Below, in pieces: positions 1 to 12,720 of a DNA stretch of 64,000 nucleotides. Position 1 is the first letter of the stretch, and each line of letters begins with the position of its first letter. The notes under the pieces are model-generated. The model was not told the origin of the DNA and ran no database searches. It was given only the letters and a program-made list of their open reading frames with translations. Source of the stretch: Diphasiastrum complanatum (Eukaryota; Streptophyta; Lycopodiopsida; Lycopodiales; Lycopodiaceae). The translations under genes were made by a program, and so were the position numbers. The stretch covers positions 1 through 64,000 of the forward strand of contig MU832200.1 of the NCBI GenBank assembly GCA_029204225.1, read 5' to 3'.

Positions 1-10
1 GGTACATCCT

Positions 11-144
11 GGGTGCTGCCAAAGGAGGAGGATGTGCTGTGGGTGCTGCCAAAGGAGGATCCGGTGCCGTGGGTGCTGCCAATGGAGGAGGATGTGTCGT
101 GGGTGCTGCCACTGGAGGAGCGTCTGTAGATTGTGGGTGCTGCA
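11..144. repeat. 30-bp tandem repeat in transposase C-terminal region
   Basis: Four copies of a 30-bp unit, each opening with GGGTGCTGCC and a purine-rich middle, start at 11, 41, 71 and 101, with a partial copy at 135. On the minus strand the unit reads Ser-Ser-Phe/Ile-Gly-Ser-Thr-His, in keeping with the low-complexity tail seen after the dimerisation domain in plant DUF659/hAT proteins. The plus-strand open frame over it (39-473) is a shadow. Confidence 0.8.
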
Positions 145-1187
145 AGAGAAGATCTGGGCACAGATGGTGGCCTGCCATGGGTGACCCTGTTGCTGCAAAT
201 GTGGATGGCGATGAAGGGGCTTCAAGCCTCAACGGTATCGGTGGCACTGGAGGTGCTGCTGCGGCGCACATACACCCTCTGAGGAACTGGAGGAACTCGC
301 AGGCACCTCGTGTCGCTGCTCTGGCTGAGACTCTGAGTAGGGCTATGCTGGCCAGAGAGGATGGGGATGCCCTGACGCTCGGCATCTGCTGGGCCTCTGA
401 ATCCAAGTCTGCAATCAAGTCGTCCAGCTGGGCATCCGAATACAAATGGTCTGGGCTTGGGATCTCATCATGAGCACCATCCTCGGGAACATCCCGTGCC
501 TCATCCTGTGCACCATGTGGACCCGGCATGGCCTCCCAATCGGTACAATCAAAAGTCATCTGGTGACTCCTCTGGTGTGCTGTCATAGAAATGCCTATTG
601 CTCGGTGATGCACGCATCCAAGCCGCTGCGGAAGGTAAACCCAAATCAGTATGCCCCCCTATCAAGAGCCTCCTCCATCATATCAACATAAGAAGGTATT
701 GCCACAGGCCCCCCCTGTGTGCCCTGCCCGTCTCCCGGTATAATCTGTGCATGTGTCCCCACCCTCTACTCACGTGATGCACCTATCACCCCTGCTCTAG
801 GCGTTTGTGCCCCAACACCTGTATCATATGCCTCATCCCGCTCTGATCTGGCGAACACAAACCCCCCGAATAGGCATCATCCTCCATCCTGATCATCCTC
901 TGACACTGGCTACATCTGCCTCGTACAATAGGGGCTCTTTGTGCTCAAGCCCAAGCTCTCTCTCTCTCATCTCGGCAAGCTCCCTCTCTCTCTCTGCCAT
1001 CAACTGTGTGCCCAGGTCATCTGCAGGCATGGGATGGGTGCTGTCCGTAGGCAGTCACCTGGCGCTCCAAATCGGATATCTTCGTCTGCAAGGTTTAAAA
1101 TTTGGCATGTCAGAGAAACAACTCTATCAAGAAATGAACCAACATACCAGGAGTCAACCAACATGCTATGAAAGGTTAGCTTATCAC

Positions 1188-3790
1188 CTGCATGCGCTCG
1201 TACATGGTCGGAAGTCTCCTGGCGAGACGTGCGTTGGTGCTACAGAACACCAACTGCTCCAACTGACTCACTGACAACCGGTTTCTTCTCCTCGTGTGAA
1301 TGAGTGCCCATGTGCTCCAATTACGCTCACACACGGAGGCAGCACAATCCTGTGGTGCGTGCATTGAAATACTTCAGCACATTGTCTTCAACGAAACACA
1401 AACAATGGAGGATAAAATGAGATGCATACCTGAGAAAGGATACACAGTGCAAGACGCTGTATAGATGGGTATGTGCTACCGAACATGGTCCACCAGGTAA
1501 TGGGTAGCTGCCTCCTCTCTGGATCCTGAGCAGCCGGGTGGCCGAATGTGCCCATGCCGAAACGAAATGCAGCGAGCTCCTCCATGAGCCTGATAGGATC
1601 CAAACCTATGTGTGGACCCACCCTATGAATGTACTGAAGCCAATCGGCCTCGAGCTCCCTGTCTGCGATCTGTGTCGGAGAGAGGAAGAGGGGATGCAGC
1701 ATGTGTGCAACGCTGTGGATACTCCTGTGGAAGTAGTTCCACCGCGTCTCCCAGATGAACTTCAGCTCTGTCATCCTGCAGGTGAGAGGCATGTGGTTTA
1801 GGGCATTACGAAAAAACGTAACATCGACAGAAAAACAAACTAGCAAACACTGAAAAGATAAAGAACAATTACAACACTGTACAGCTTACCTCTCTGGCTG
1901 CAAGATGGGCAGCTGCAGGAACTGTCCAATCCGGTCCATGAGCTCATATACCAGTCCAAGTGTCGACCCCCTCGCTGTCAGCCATGTGGAGCACAATGTA
2001 AAGTGGTCGAAGCAGTCCTGACAATGTCTGTGCATCCCTCCAAAACTGGTCTCCCCTCACCGTGGAAGAAAAGTGCTCCTCCATCCTCAGTGCGCGGAAA
2101 TGTACTGGCACACCAAAGATCACTGGCAACCATCTGTAGAAGCTGCGCCCTGCACCTGATCAGACGGTCAATGACCACCAAGTCGAATGCAAAGCGTGTG
2201 GGGGCTGGCTTACGGAGGTCTAGATGGCTGAACACCCGGAACATGGCAAGAACATGCCTCTTCCTCGTGACAAAAGTCACCAGGAAGAGGGCCTCACGGA
2301 CGATGGCTCTAACCCAGGGAAGTGCACCTATGTCCCCCATCAGAAGGTCTATGTCGTGCGCGGCACAGGGGATATGAACAATGTGAGGGAACTCGGCCTC
2401 TAGCAGTACACCCATCTGAATGCAGTTCGTGGCATTGTCCGTCACCACTGTGACGACATGCTGTGGGCCTATGGACAGGATGGAAGACCTGATGACATCA
2501 AACATGAACTCTGCAGATATGACTCTCCCCCCCTTGCTGCAATCCACTGCCCTCAAAAACTGTGTGCCCATGCAGCTGGAGACCAGTATGTTGAGGATCG
2601 GCCTCCTCCTGACATCAGTCCAGCCATCGGACGTGATGCTGCAACCGTAAGTGGCCCAGTGGCGACGTAGAGGCTCCATCTCTCTAGACAGTGACTCGAC
2701 CCTATCCCTCAGCATGTGTGTGCGGACAACCTCTGAACTAGGGACTCTCCAGCTAGGGCTGACAGACTGTGCAAGGCGGAAGGCCCTTCTGAAGGGCTCG
2801 GAGTCGGTGATGGCAAATGGAAGGTTCAGCTCATAAATCAGGCTGGCCACGGCCTGTGTGGCCTCTCTATCCATGTGCGGCTGATGCGCGCCGCGAATGC
2901 TCTGTTGCCTAAGAACTCTCCCAGCTGGGCGACGGGTAGCGGACCTCCAGCACGGTGCACCAAACGTGACGGGAATGGATGATGACGCGACAACCTGGGC
3001 ACTAGTGGATGCATCAGCTGTAGACGTGGAATGGGGAGAGTGGGATGCACTGGCCGGGATGGGTGCAGCAGCGTAAGTGGGGTACACTGGTGGAGGGTGG
3101 ACATCTGGCATGGGATACGAAAACTGCTGGGTAGGGTGGTCATCCGGATGTGAAGGGAGGGAGGAAGGGATCTCCTCAACATCCTGGAAGGCCTCGTCAC
3201 TGGCATCCGGGGCCTGCTCCTGCTCAGGAGGCGGAGAGTCCATGAGAAAGTCGTAAACTGGGGGGAGTACGAGCAACAGTAGGTGGTGGTGGAACCACAG
3301 TGGCAACTGGCGGACGCGGTGGGACAGGATCCACCTGAATGGGTTTAGATGGGGGTGCGTGAGGCAGAACTGTCTGAGAGGGACGAGGGGCAAAGGGACT
3401 GGACGAGGATGCACTCCCTCTCCTCGTGCGTGCCAACCAAGCAGGCAGCAACTCGGGGTCAACCACGTAAGGAGCGGTGCAAAACCGAAGAACACCCTCC
3501 GAAATGGTGTTCTCTCCCGCCACAAGACGTGGCCCGTAGGTATCCAAAAGTCGTTGCCTGACGGGAACGGACATGCTGGCACAGGGGGCGGCATTCAGTG
3601 TGCCACCATCTCTCGCGCGTGTGCCGAGTAGGTGACCTTTAAGGCGAGTGAGGGTGCAACGAACTCTGTCAGGCAATATCGACAGCGCACTATCCTTGCA
3701 CCAGACTTGTTAGACTTGTCGGGAACCCGCCTGACAATGTCCACCTCGTCCCACAGATCGGCAAGGTTGGAATGCACCATCTCTGTAGAA
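1188..3790 (-). pseudogene. hAT transposase with BED finger and DUF659 domain, frameshifted
   Basis: This would be a nuclear transposase that binds the element ends and catalyses cut-and-paste movement. Order on the minus strand: a BED-like finger (CRYC then a His-containing segment, 3595-3780), a Pro-rich linker, then DUF659 (about 2140-2800) with the family motif SDGWTD and VVTDNATNC. The C-terminal dimerisation region is split between exons 1430-1775 (WWTMFGSTYPSIQRLA) and 1188-1349 (CERNWSTWALIH). Introns with GT..AG lie at 1776-1889 and 1350-1429; a further donor at 1187 points to more exons downstream. Frame changes occur inside the BED finger (about 3660), before DUF659 (about 3230), near 2085 and near 1960, so no intact protein is encoded. 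A RNase H-like DDE catalytic core is expected for the family, but I did not place its residues. Confidence 0.8.
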
Positions 3791-4069
3791 AGGACTGGGG
3801 AAAGAAGGCAGAGATCTCTGTGGGTGCGATAGGAGTCGGAAGGCTTGAAAAAACCACAATAAAGGCCGAAATAGCAATAGCAGGGGGAGGACCGCGATCA
3901 GTGCAATGCGAAGACAGCCGGGAGGGCGCGGACAGTAGGGCGATGGGCGGACAGCAGGGAGGGCGCAGACAGTAGGGCGACGGACAGGGAGAGAGATGAA
4001 GCGAGGGGGGGGGGGATTAGGTTAAAAAAAATACAGTAATATATTAAATATTAAAAAATATTAAATATT

Positions 4070-4155
4070 GTGGTACCGCGGATCAGTATGGATCCGCGGT
4101 ACCACACTGGATCCGCGGTACCGGGATCCGCGGATCCTGGTACCGCTGGATCTAT
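4070..4155. repeat. GGTACC/GGATCC palindromic subterminal module, copy 1
   Basis: A cluster of short overlapping palindromes built from GGTACCGC, GGATCCGCGG and CCGCGGTACC units. The same module occurs at 22147-22217, there beside the other hAT fragment. It may be the subterminal transposase-binding region of this hAT family; that function is inferred from position only. Confidence 0.6.
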
Positions 4156-4159
4156 GATC

Positions 4160-4161
4160 TA

Positions 4162-4232
<71 letters not shown>
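4160..4232. repeat. (AT)n followed by (GATA)n microsatellite
   Basis: About 30 bp of alternating AT is followed by about ten GATA units. It directly follows the palindromic module; copy 2 of the module is followed by an interrupted AT tract at the same relative place. Confidence 0.9.
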
Positions 4233-4233
<1 letters not shown>

Positions 4234-4488
4234 GATCTGTGGAAATTGGAGCCATTAGTACTAACGGTCACTGAGATTTTTTCGAGTAGACAAATAACGA
4301 AGGATTGGTGGTTTGTGAAAATGTCAAAATGAGTGCAATAGAATTAATGATCCCATTTCTTAAAAGCAGTATCATGGCCAAGAATCCTTTTCATGATTAG
4401 AATAATGGTGCTCATAAGAACATACACATCGGGTTGTAGGCAATGATGCCATTTTCTTGACTTAAGACATTAAGAATCAAGATTGCTT

Positions 4489-7400
4489 TCAAAGTGTGGG
4501 ACGAATAAGTACGAGTGGCATTTGCTCATCAGCATTTCCTGCAAACATAGAAAAAATGTGATTCATAAAAGGCATATGGATTTCAGATATATTGATTCGC
4601 TCATTGATTGGTAATTGTAGACTACATATATTAGTAAGCAATACTTTATGAAAAGACACGCACATGATACAGTATTACTTCTATGAATCCATACTCATGA
4701 AGATAGACATTATAGGTAACAAATAGGTCCATGGGATAAAACTTTCGCATGTGATCACTAATCATCCTGCCAGAAAGAAATGCAGAAAAGTTGCAATCAG
4801 GAAGAACCAGAGCATGCAGATCATAGAATGAGGAAGCTTGAACTATCTATTAACTCTTCTTTTATGATAACTTTACCAGCTGGATTATCTCTTAGTGCTG
4901 CTTGGAGGACTTTGTCATTAATCCCATGTGATGCCTGCAGTTTTCAAACACTAAGGTCACAAAAAAACCTTCATCAGCAAATTTCTCATTGAAGTACCCA
5001 CTATCATCTAATTTCACTTGATCTTATGTTCAAAATGAATGCTTATGAGTGTGACGTGCAAGCGTACCAAGTTTGCTAAATGGCAACAAATCCATACTGT
5101 TGCTGATTGATCTTCATTATAATGTTTCCTTGGATAAGCAACAAGCCCCAACCCCAACTCACGCAAGTTCCCTACTCGCTTGCGATTTCAAAAATCACAT
5201 TTGTTTGCTACACTGGTGCCCACAAAGAAAAAGAGGAAGAGCGTTGCAAAGAGCATGTTGCAGGCCCACCCCCGAAGTGCACTGGACCAGCTTCGCCAGC
5301 CTCCCATGGATCCTATTGCTCTGAAATTGCTATGGATCCTATTCATCTTTAATACTTTGATTCCTTTGTTAAAACGGAAGATACTATTTTTTTTAAAAAA
5401 TTGGTGAAGTTACGGAATGGAACGCGTTCTGGAACGCGCGTTCCAGAACATTATTGGCATGATAGTATATACTTGCTTTCAAGGCTGTCCATTCTTGTTA
5501 GCCAATCACGAAAGCTTCACAGATGCTTGGAATTTGAACAATCTTAGGAATTTCACACTCCATCCCTCTATCATACAATAGCTTGAGGCTACCACAATTG
5601 AGATGTTCAAACCTTTCATGCTTTACAGTGCTTTGATGATTTTCTTGAGTAACATACGAATGTTGCCCTAAAAGAATCTCAAGCACATACAGCTTGTTGC
5701 CACAACGGGAGCCTTGTGCAACCACTTTAAAGTGATCTTCAATATCATAGACAAGAAATTTATCCTAATGAAATTCAACTTTTAGGCCTTGATTTGTAAG
5801 AAAGCCTCCAGATAGCAGATTTCTAGCAAGGTTGGGGAACAAAAGAGCATTTTCTAAATTCCCTTTAAGACCAGATGGATATTCAACTTCTATGTTGCCA
5901 ACTCCTATGCTATCATCACCCAAATAAGCTTATTTTTGTTGCCTTCATGCACATAGTAAGTACTAAGTAAGCCACACCTTATGAGATGTCATGTGTGATC
6001 GTGCATCGAAGTCTGGGGTACCACTCACCTTCACTTGGAGCAAACCATACAGAAGTATTCATCTTTATTGCAACTTTCCCCAACAAAATTGGTGGAATGC
6101 CTTTGAGAGTTGGTTTGAGATCTAGTAATGAATCCTCTCAAACTTGTACTTGACTCTGCATTCACTTTCAATGGTCCCATCCTTGCCACAATAGTAGGAT
6201 GTGCCTTTCTTTCTTGAACCATTCGAGAGAAAAAAAAATCCACCACAAATTATGGAAACTAGATGCGAGTTGAAAAGCATCACCTTGATTCTAGATGGTC
6301 TAGTTTTAACTTTTATATAGTTTGAAAAAGTCTAGAAGGCTATAGCTCCAAATAAAATTACATATGTATGCACCTTGACTGAGTACTGGTGAGCCCTCTT
6401 TGCCTCGGTTCAAATGGTGTCAAAATGCTTATTTTATTTGAATCGGTTTATTGGATTTCTGGTTTCTTGTTTCTATGATTCAAAGTCTCATAAGACCAAT
6501 AATCTCTAATTTGGAATTAGGGTTGAATTTTGCAGAATAGTCACGCTCTCTTAGCTAGGAAAGTTCTCTAATACTTAGCTGCGGACAAACAATCATAGAG
6601 CACATATAGCGAGAAGTATGCAAATATACTGATAATGTACTGGAGAACAATTGGAATCAAGTAACAATGATATCAAAAAAAGTTGTCCATGCTAAACTAA
6701 ATAGGGTAATATAATTAAGCTAGCAACTACTAATTTGAATGATCTACGAAGAAACTAACCAAGAGCAAAGAATCTCATCAATAAAACATTGATAATGAGT
6801 CCTCCCCAAGACCTATTTATATAGTCTGAGCCCACAAGTTAGGGCTAGAGAGAGCTACGGCCTAAAAAGGATCATGAGTCATAAATATTTTTCATAAGTG
6901 CCAATTAAATTTAGATGGACCCAATGCATCAACATCTATGGTTCAAATGACAATACTAAGTGCAGGCCAATGGTCCGTATAGATGCTCCTATCTATGATA
7001 TTTGTTCTGTAACTCTTAGTGCAATTCTTAGTCACAATGATCCCACTAATATTTCATTTGCCATGCCTAGTCCATATGCATAGCTTGAAGCCTTCATATA
7101 AACACTGTGTAATCTCCTTGAGAAGAGTGTCATCTTCAGCAGTTTCTCCTGCTTTGCAGTATCGTCTTTTGCATTTTTATGTTGTAACACATTTTCGGTT
7201 TCCAGCATTTTTAAACAGAATAATGCAAACACCATCTTTTGTGAGTCAAGGGGGGCTTGAATGAAGCCAAATGAGCCATAGATGGGGTCACAAGGACCAC
7301 AGCTTACTAAAACTACTTGGAACCCAAATGCCAAAATTTGAGGAGATCAGGTGCCCAATTAACAGACATGCAAGTTTGAACCTTAAAAGTCTCCTTCAAA

Positions 7401-10252
7401 GGTCCCGGAGAAGTGGATGTGGATAGGGTCTTATAAGAGTATAAAAAGAACTTGTTAGCCTTATTTGTGATCAACCAAATGTTCATAATTATAGTTTAGC
7501 GTAGAGTACTTGAGTAAAGTGAATAAGCTGTTAATGTTTCTCTTTGAAGAACCATCAAAAAACAAAACTTTTGTGTGCTTGCTCGTGATGAATAGCTGTT
7601 AGTCGCTATGCCCAACTGACAATACATTATTCCATAGATTGATGGTCCAGGCTTCCTGATTCACAGTGTATATCAGTGATAAATCTGCTCATTTGTCTAC
7701 TCTGACTCACTTCTGAAGCTTGAAATCTTCTATTCATGAAAATTTGCTCCGAATCTTCCTTTCAAGGAAAATATTAGCCAAGCATAATGTTTTGATATAA
7801 GTAAAAACCATTAAACACATGATGAAAGGAAACCTTACTCACAGCTAAAATCTGTACTTGTCTTAAATCATTTGCATCCACAACAGCAACTTCACAACCT
7901 TCAGCAACAGGAAGAAAATACATGATGTAAAAATTTGTGCACATGAAAACCGTGTGCAAAGTTTTTTGGACACAGGATACTGCCAGATGCTAAGAGAACT
8001 AAACTGGTGTAAAGGCCAGATAAGAAGAGACCTGTTTTGGCCTTCAGAGCATCTACTGTTGCTTGCACATGGATCTGTACATCACAATGTAGACAACATA
8101 ATAGTAAATCAAAGGAGCTCTATTTTTCCTACACAAAATGAAAGTAAAGCGACAAATTTCTCACCGGTCCAAGTGTGATGTACTGGTCATATGGTGGCAA
8201 GGTTCCACTGACATCATCTATCAGCCTTGCCTACATTTGTAGAAACAGCTTAATATATTAACAAGAGTTACAGAAAAGTCAACTCTAAGCTGACAAAGAA
8301 TTAACTTGAATTATGAAGTTGAACTTGGAGCAATAAAAAAGCAGAAATAATACCTGTTTCCCAGCAATTCGGTAAAACATTCCTCTGATACCCATCAACC
8401 TGGACCCCGGAATCACAGATTACTCAGTGGCAGCTGAAGAAAACTCTATGGATCAGAAGCACGAGGAGAATGAGGGGAGAAGGTACCTTGCAATTACTGC
8501 AATAATCACTGCGACGATAACTCTTAACCTCCCTGAAATATCAATCAAAGACTGCATACAAGCCAGTTTTTCAGATAAATTTCCATTTAGCATGAAAGGT
8601 ATGTCAAAGGTGGTAAAATTTCTGAACGTGATACTACCAAACTTGTGAAAGTCAAAGTAAAACTTGGCACAAAGTTGTACCTGCATACCACATGCGGTTG
8701 CAAGAGATGATGTTGGCAGGAAACAACGGCAGGCTAACTTTGCAACTAGACCGGGCTGTAAACCACGAGGGTGACGGAAGCGTCCTGAACAAAGAAATAA
8801 ACAGCTTCAAAAAATTGTCTTGACAAAAAATGTTCCAGCTAGATACCCAAAGATCTTTCAGCTTCATGCACAAGACCATTAATCTGTTGATTGGAAACGC
8901 TTGCAAGTGCAGCAGTTGGAGAGATTGTACCAAAATTTGCTTAAGCATCCTAGCTTACCCTGCATGATGGCTAAGGGTGTCTCGCCAATTGCAATCATAT
9001 CACCAGCCTTACAGTGGGGGAGTGCATACCTAAAGCAAAGACAAGTACATGCACTCAGAATATGAATGCGCTTAGCATTTCTGAGTACTCCAAATATGCA
9101 GGGGTACAAGATAATGTTTACTAGGAAAATATCTACCACCATGAAAGCTATTCTTGAAAGAAGGTAATTAGACTCTAATGGCAATTCGTATGAAAATATC
9201 ACAGAAAAAAGCGCAACCAGAGCAAACGATGTAAAACCAATTTTATTATCTATGTTGGTAACATCAACTGGATGAGTTTCAGCATCAAAGGATTTTGGGG
9301 GCATAAGCACTTGAGACTCGAGAGTCAACTGAAATCCTCAAAAAGCCTACAAGAGTCAAGAAAATGTTTTTTCTTTTTTATTTTTTTGAATTGTGAATTT
9401 TTCTTTTTCATCTTTTAGCAATTGAAGAAACTTTGAGTGTACACATGTACAGCAAAGCTTGTCGTAATTTTTCAGGTCAAAAGCATCATATAATTCATAA
9501 GTTGTATTAGTGTTGTCAATGGAAGCAAATCTAATCAGTCTCAGCAGATTCTGCAGGCAAGAGAGCTGCATGTTAGCTTGAATATTCTAGAAAATGCTCT
9601 TGCGTATCTGGTTTCTGACTAGAGTATCAATCATGGCGATATTATTTGAAAGAATCAAGCATCTCAATTCCATAGAGCCCAAAACCTACCTGCCAGACTA
9701 TCAGCTCCATCAGGTGTACTTATTATCATAGTTACAAGCATGCTCTTGTACACCTAGTACAAGTGTTAGTGTAAGGATTGAATTTATCTGCAAGTACGAT
9801 GTGGACTATTCTTTTCCATACAGTTGTATAATGACAGTTTGTTTTTCTACAAGAACCGATGGTTTCAAAACTAACTAAAATATGCCTTTCCACAAGAAAA
9901 TTTGCTATCAGCTTGTTAACTGTCTAGTATATGTTTCCTGTTTGCAAATAAGAAAGAAAAACAATTGTAGAATCGACATAGCAGTGTGGGCAGCAAGAAA
10001 AACATATATACTTCGAGAGATGAGCTTAGACTTAAGAGACATGTTCACATTTGTGATATTACAGCAGACAGAGAAATGAAATCACATGCAACTACAGGCT
10101 GCGGATGTCCTAAAGTAGCACTTGCCGTCAGGACCTTCTAGTTGGCACCACAGTAAAGAAGGAAATCTTACGTCTGAAGGACTTGCAAGGGATCATCCAG
10201 ATGAGAAAGAAGATGTGTGCGTATGGGCATAACATAGCCCAATCCTTTGATC
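4489..10252 (-). CDS. F420-0:gamma-glutamyl ligase-like protein (CofE fold), ten 3'-terminal exons
   Basis: CofE adds glutamate to coenzyme F420-0 in archaea and bacteria; the plant homologues have no established substrate. Exons: 10172-10252, 8959-9029, 8681-8784, 8487-8551, 8354-8399, 8165-8230, 8032-8074, 7834-7898, 4877-4934, 4489-4538. Every intron is GT..AG and all phases match, giving about 215 residues and a stop at 4489-4491. Recognisable blocks in order are GLGYVMPIRTH, CKAGDMIAIGETPLAIMQGR, FLPTSSLATACGMQ, GIRGMFYRIAGKQ, RLIDDVSGTLPPYDQYI, CEVAVVDANDL, and a tail NPAGNADEQMPLVLIRP. I identified the family from these blocks by memory, not by a search. The start and any transit peptide would lie upstream of 10252 and were not found. 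The donor at 7833 (AAG|GTTTCC) is weak; a GTGAGT lies nine bases earlier. No frameshift or stop is seen, so the gene may be functional. Confidence 0.85.
5419..5444. repeat. GGAACGCGTTCC-like palindromes
   Basis: Two adjacent imperfect palindromes, GGAACGCGTTCT and GGAACGCGCGTTCC, lie in the large intron of the F420 ligase-like gene. Similar GGAACACGTTCC palindromes occur at 26772, 28347 and 28450. Confidence 0.55.
5488..6262 (-). pseudogene. Ty1/copia gag-protease-preintegrase fragment in an intron
   Basis: Minus-strand reading in shifting frames shows a zinc-knuckle remnant (YYCGKDG, about 6190), a decayed protease start ending HMTSHK (about 5980), a protease-like stretch containing LGDDSIGVGN (about 5930), and the GAG-pre-integrase finger with HERFEHLNCGSLKLL and CEAFVIG (5498-5640). 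These are the usual copia order. The fragment has several stops and frameshifts and no LTR was found. It lies between exons 7834-7898 and 4877-4934 of the F420 ligase-like gene, on the same strand. Confidence 0.75.
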
Positions 10253-12242
10253 CTGCACTTCAGACACTTCAGTTATCGGTACATGCAGATCTTTAAAGTG
10301 GTCAACAACCAATACAACACACTTCTACATATTTCCTTGTAAAAACTCTGAGTGATGTTAGTGATACTCACTCTTGCCACTGTGGATTACTTTCAACAAC
10401 AGGTGGAAATGACAAAGGCAACACTAGGTGTTGAGCATGAGAAGACCGTCCATGAGGTCCATAGCATACATATTCCAGCTCCAACCTCACTGCCTAAACA
10501 ACGACTCCCAAATGTTGAATCAACTACCAGTACATCAGCTTATCAGAGTTTGGCAAGAAATAAGCCTACAGCAACAAAAATATTTGACTATGAGTCACGA
10601 CTCCCAGCATATGAGCATTAAGCGTGAAGCATGCATTAACTAGAAAACTGAATTTAATGCATGCAATATTCAGTGGCGCTGCTTTTGTAGCACTAACCCA
10701 AGGATGAAACGAGTTACAACTAAAATTGATTAGCAACGTCTTGAAATGTCATAATGTGACAAATTTAGGTCGTTTCATAAGAGTCAAAACAATGAGGCTT
10801 CTCTATGGCAGAGCAGTAAAAATTGCGAGAAGTTTGACATGCAAATTTCTTCAGAAGTAGGTGACGTGCCTGGAGACCATGCAGCTGTCTTCCACGAGAA
10901 GACTGGATATCAAGTATCACCTGGAGCATTTGACAATCTGCTCAGTAGATAACAAGGTTGGGTTTCAAGATTTTGACACATATACTTCAGTGCAATAACC
11001 TTGTTACAGAAAATATCTAGAGAATGATTATGGAAAAATAATGGGATACAAAGATATACAACTAAGTGAATCTGCATGTATCGAGTAGCATATCATACAT
11101 ACAATTTGGTAACATGAAAACATCCACCCGCCACCCTTTGAAGCTGCTTCAAAATGCTTTGCGAATGGTATTGGTTGCTTTTATACTTGAATCATGATAT
11201 TAGAGCAGTTTGTTGAGCAGCTCAAAAGTCACATAATTTGTCTGATTTTTTCTCTCTAGTTGCTTTCTCTATCTAGTCGTTCTCTCTATGCACTCTCAGA
11301 CTATTTCCTCTGTCTAGACCTAAATAGACATTTTTTGCCATAACCTCTTTAATTGTGATCAAAATTGAGTTATGTCAATTGCATTGGTTTTCTAGCAGCT
11401 AGGTGCCCTAGAAAAGTGTATTTCTTTGCTGGAGGTTTTTGGAACCCTAAATTTGTACTTTTGAAGATGGTCATCTCATTAGTACATTTTGATGACAAAA
11501 CTTGGAAATAAATATATTTTTGGGAGCGCAGGATCAAGGCAAGCACAGAAAATCCATCGATACATTGCTCAGAGTTATCCTTCAAAAATTATGGCAAATT
11601 TTAAATTTTGGTCAAAGGGCATATCTACTTGTTCTTTATTGTTTAGATTTTTGGCACTTCATCTTTTTTGTACTTGTTTGTGTGCTTTTGAAAAGATTTG
11701 GATCATTATGTTTCCTACTATAATACGCTCCTATTGCACTTCACATTTTTCAAATCTGATTCCTAGGAGTTAAGATACTGTAGACACTTTTTTTAGGTCA
11801 GTTTACTAACTTTTGTTCATGATTCACTTTCGCATTTTTTTGTCTGCTTTCTTAAAGAGATTCAAATCATTCATCTTTCTACAGTAAGTCGCTTCTATTG
11901 CACTCTACAGTTCTGTTTGGGATCACTTGAAGTCCACTTATGGTGGTTTCCACCTCTCCAAAGGTTTGATAGTCTTTAGCACAACCACCTCTTGACTACA
12001 AATCTAAAAATCAGCCATCTTTGATGATTTTTCAACAACTCGTCCATCTTGCATAGGCGTTGTCCAATTTTATTATTTTTGGCTCTTCTATTGAGGTTTG
12101 TGATTCCCTATTAGCCATTCCTTCATGGATGTTGCAATCCGACTTCCTCTTTTGTCCCTATTCTTTGGATCACAGCATTAAGCACAAGAGTCCTCTTCTT
12201 CATTCTTCAAGCCAATCTATTATTCATGTCCTAGATGACTAT
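10253..12242. other. Region upstream of the F420 ligase-like exons; no feature assigned
   Basis: The N-terminal exon(s) and promoter of the minus-strand gene should lie here, but I found no exon I can defend. A stretch near 10870-10960 opens on the minus strand after an AG (VILDIQSSRGRQLHG), but its donor is poor. A copia gag-like trace (WDSLKSTYGGFH) occurs at about 11930-11970 on plus. Confidence 0.3.
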
Positions 12243-12711
12243 GTGTTACGTACCCATAAGGGCACGTAACGGAACACCTGAGGTTATGGCCTCATCTAAT
12301 GGGACAGAATGCTAGTCTAGAGCTATAGGTCAATTCGGTGCCATGTGTAAATGTTCTATTGCTGCGAGGTGATACCTTGTTATGGACCTGTGTCAGTGTG
12401 CAAACGTGACCCCTTTGGTTGGAGATGACCACACTTGATCTATGTATATAGAGATGGATCTCCAAGAGCTTGTCATTCATTCTCTCCTAGAGAATGAAGG
12501 GCCTCACGATGTAGGTAGGTGAGGGTCGAGGGTAAGGTATGGTGGTATGGGACACCGTGGCTTATCAGAGATCCGAACTTGCTTGAAGGTGGTCTATGGC
12601 TCCAGTGCACGAGGGAGAGCTGGTAGTACCTCTATGGTTGGGCAGTAATGAAGCATTCGTCACACGATTGTTTCTTAGAAATGGTCAGTTTCTACAATGG
12701 GGATTCTAACA
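12243..12711 (+). repeat. LTR, TGTTAC family, plus orientation
   Basis: Begins TGTTACGTACCCATAAGGGC and ends TCTAACA, followed by TTGGTATC, which matches the first bases of a tRNA-iMet primer site. The first 260 bp are clearly related, in reverse, to 52155-52446, which begins TGTTACATACTCATAAGGGC. No matching partner LTR was found nearby, so this may be a remnant whose internal region was replaced by the next LTR. Confidence 0.6.
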
Positions 12712-12720
12712 GTTGGTATC

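Larger units (their letters stand above)
1..4160 (-). mobile_element. hAT-superfamily transposon, copy 1 (partial)
   Basis: This stretch holds a minus-strand transposase gene running from a BED-type finger near 3780 down to a Gly/Ser/Thr repeat tail at the window edge, followed on the upstream side by a palindrome-rich end near 4070-4155. The downstream terminus lies outside the window, so length and target duplication cannot be read. A second, shorter copy at 22280-23608 is closely similar over 1512-2851, including an intron, so the two are DNA-level copies of one family. The copy is probably inactive because frameshifts interrupt the gene. Confidence 0.75.

Noticed and set aside
39-473. Plus-strand Gly/Ala-rich 144-residue frame
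   Set aside because: It is the antisense of the repeat tail of the minus-strand transposase.
8879-9328. 149-residue minus-strand frame with hydrophobic stretches, as a single-exon membrane protein
   Set aside because: Only its part at 8959-9029 is exon of the F420 ligase-like gene; the rest is intron read through.
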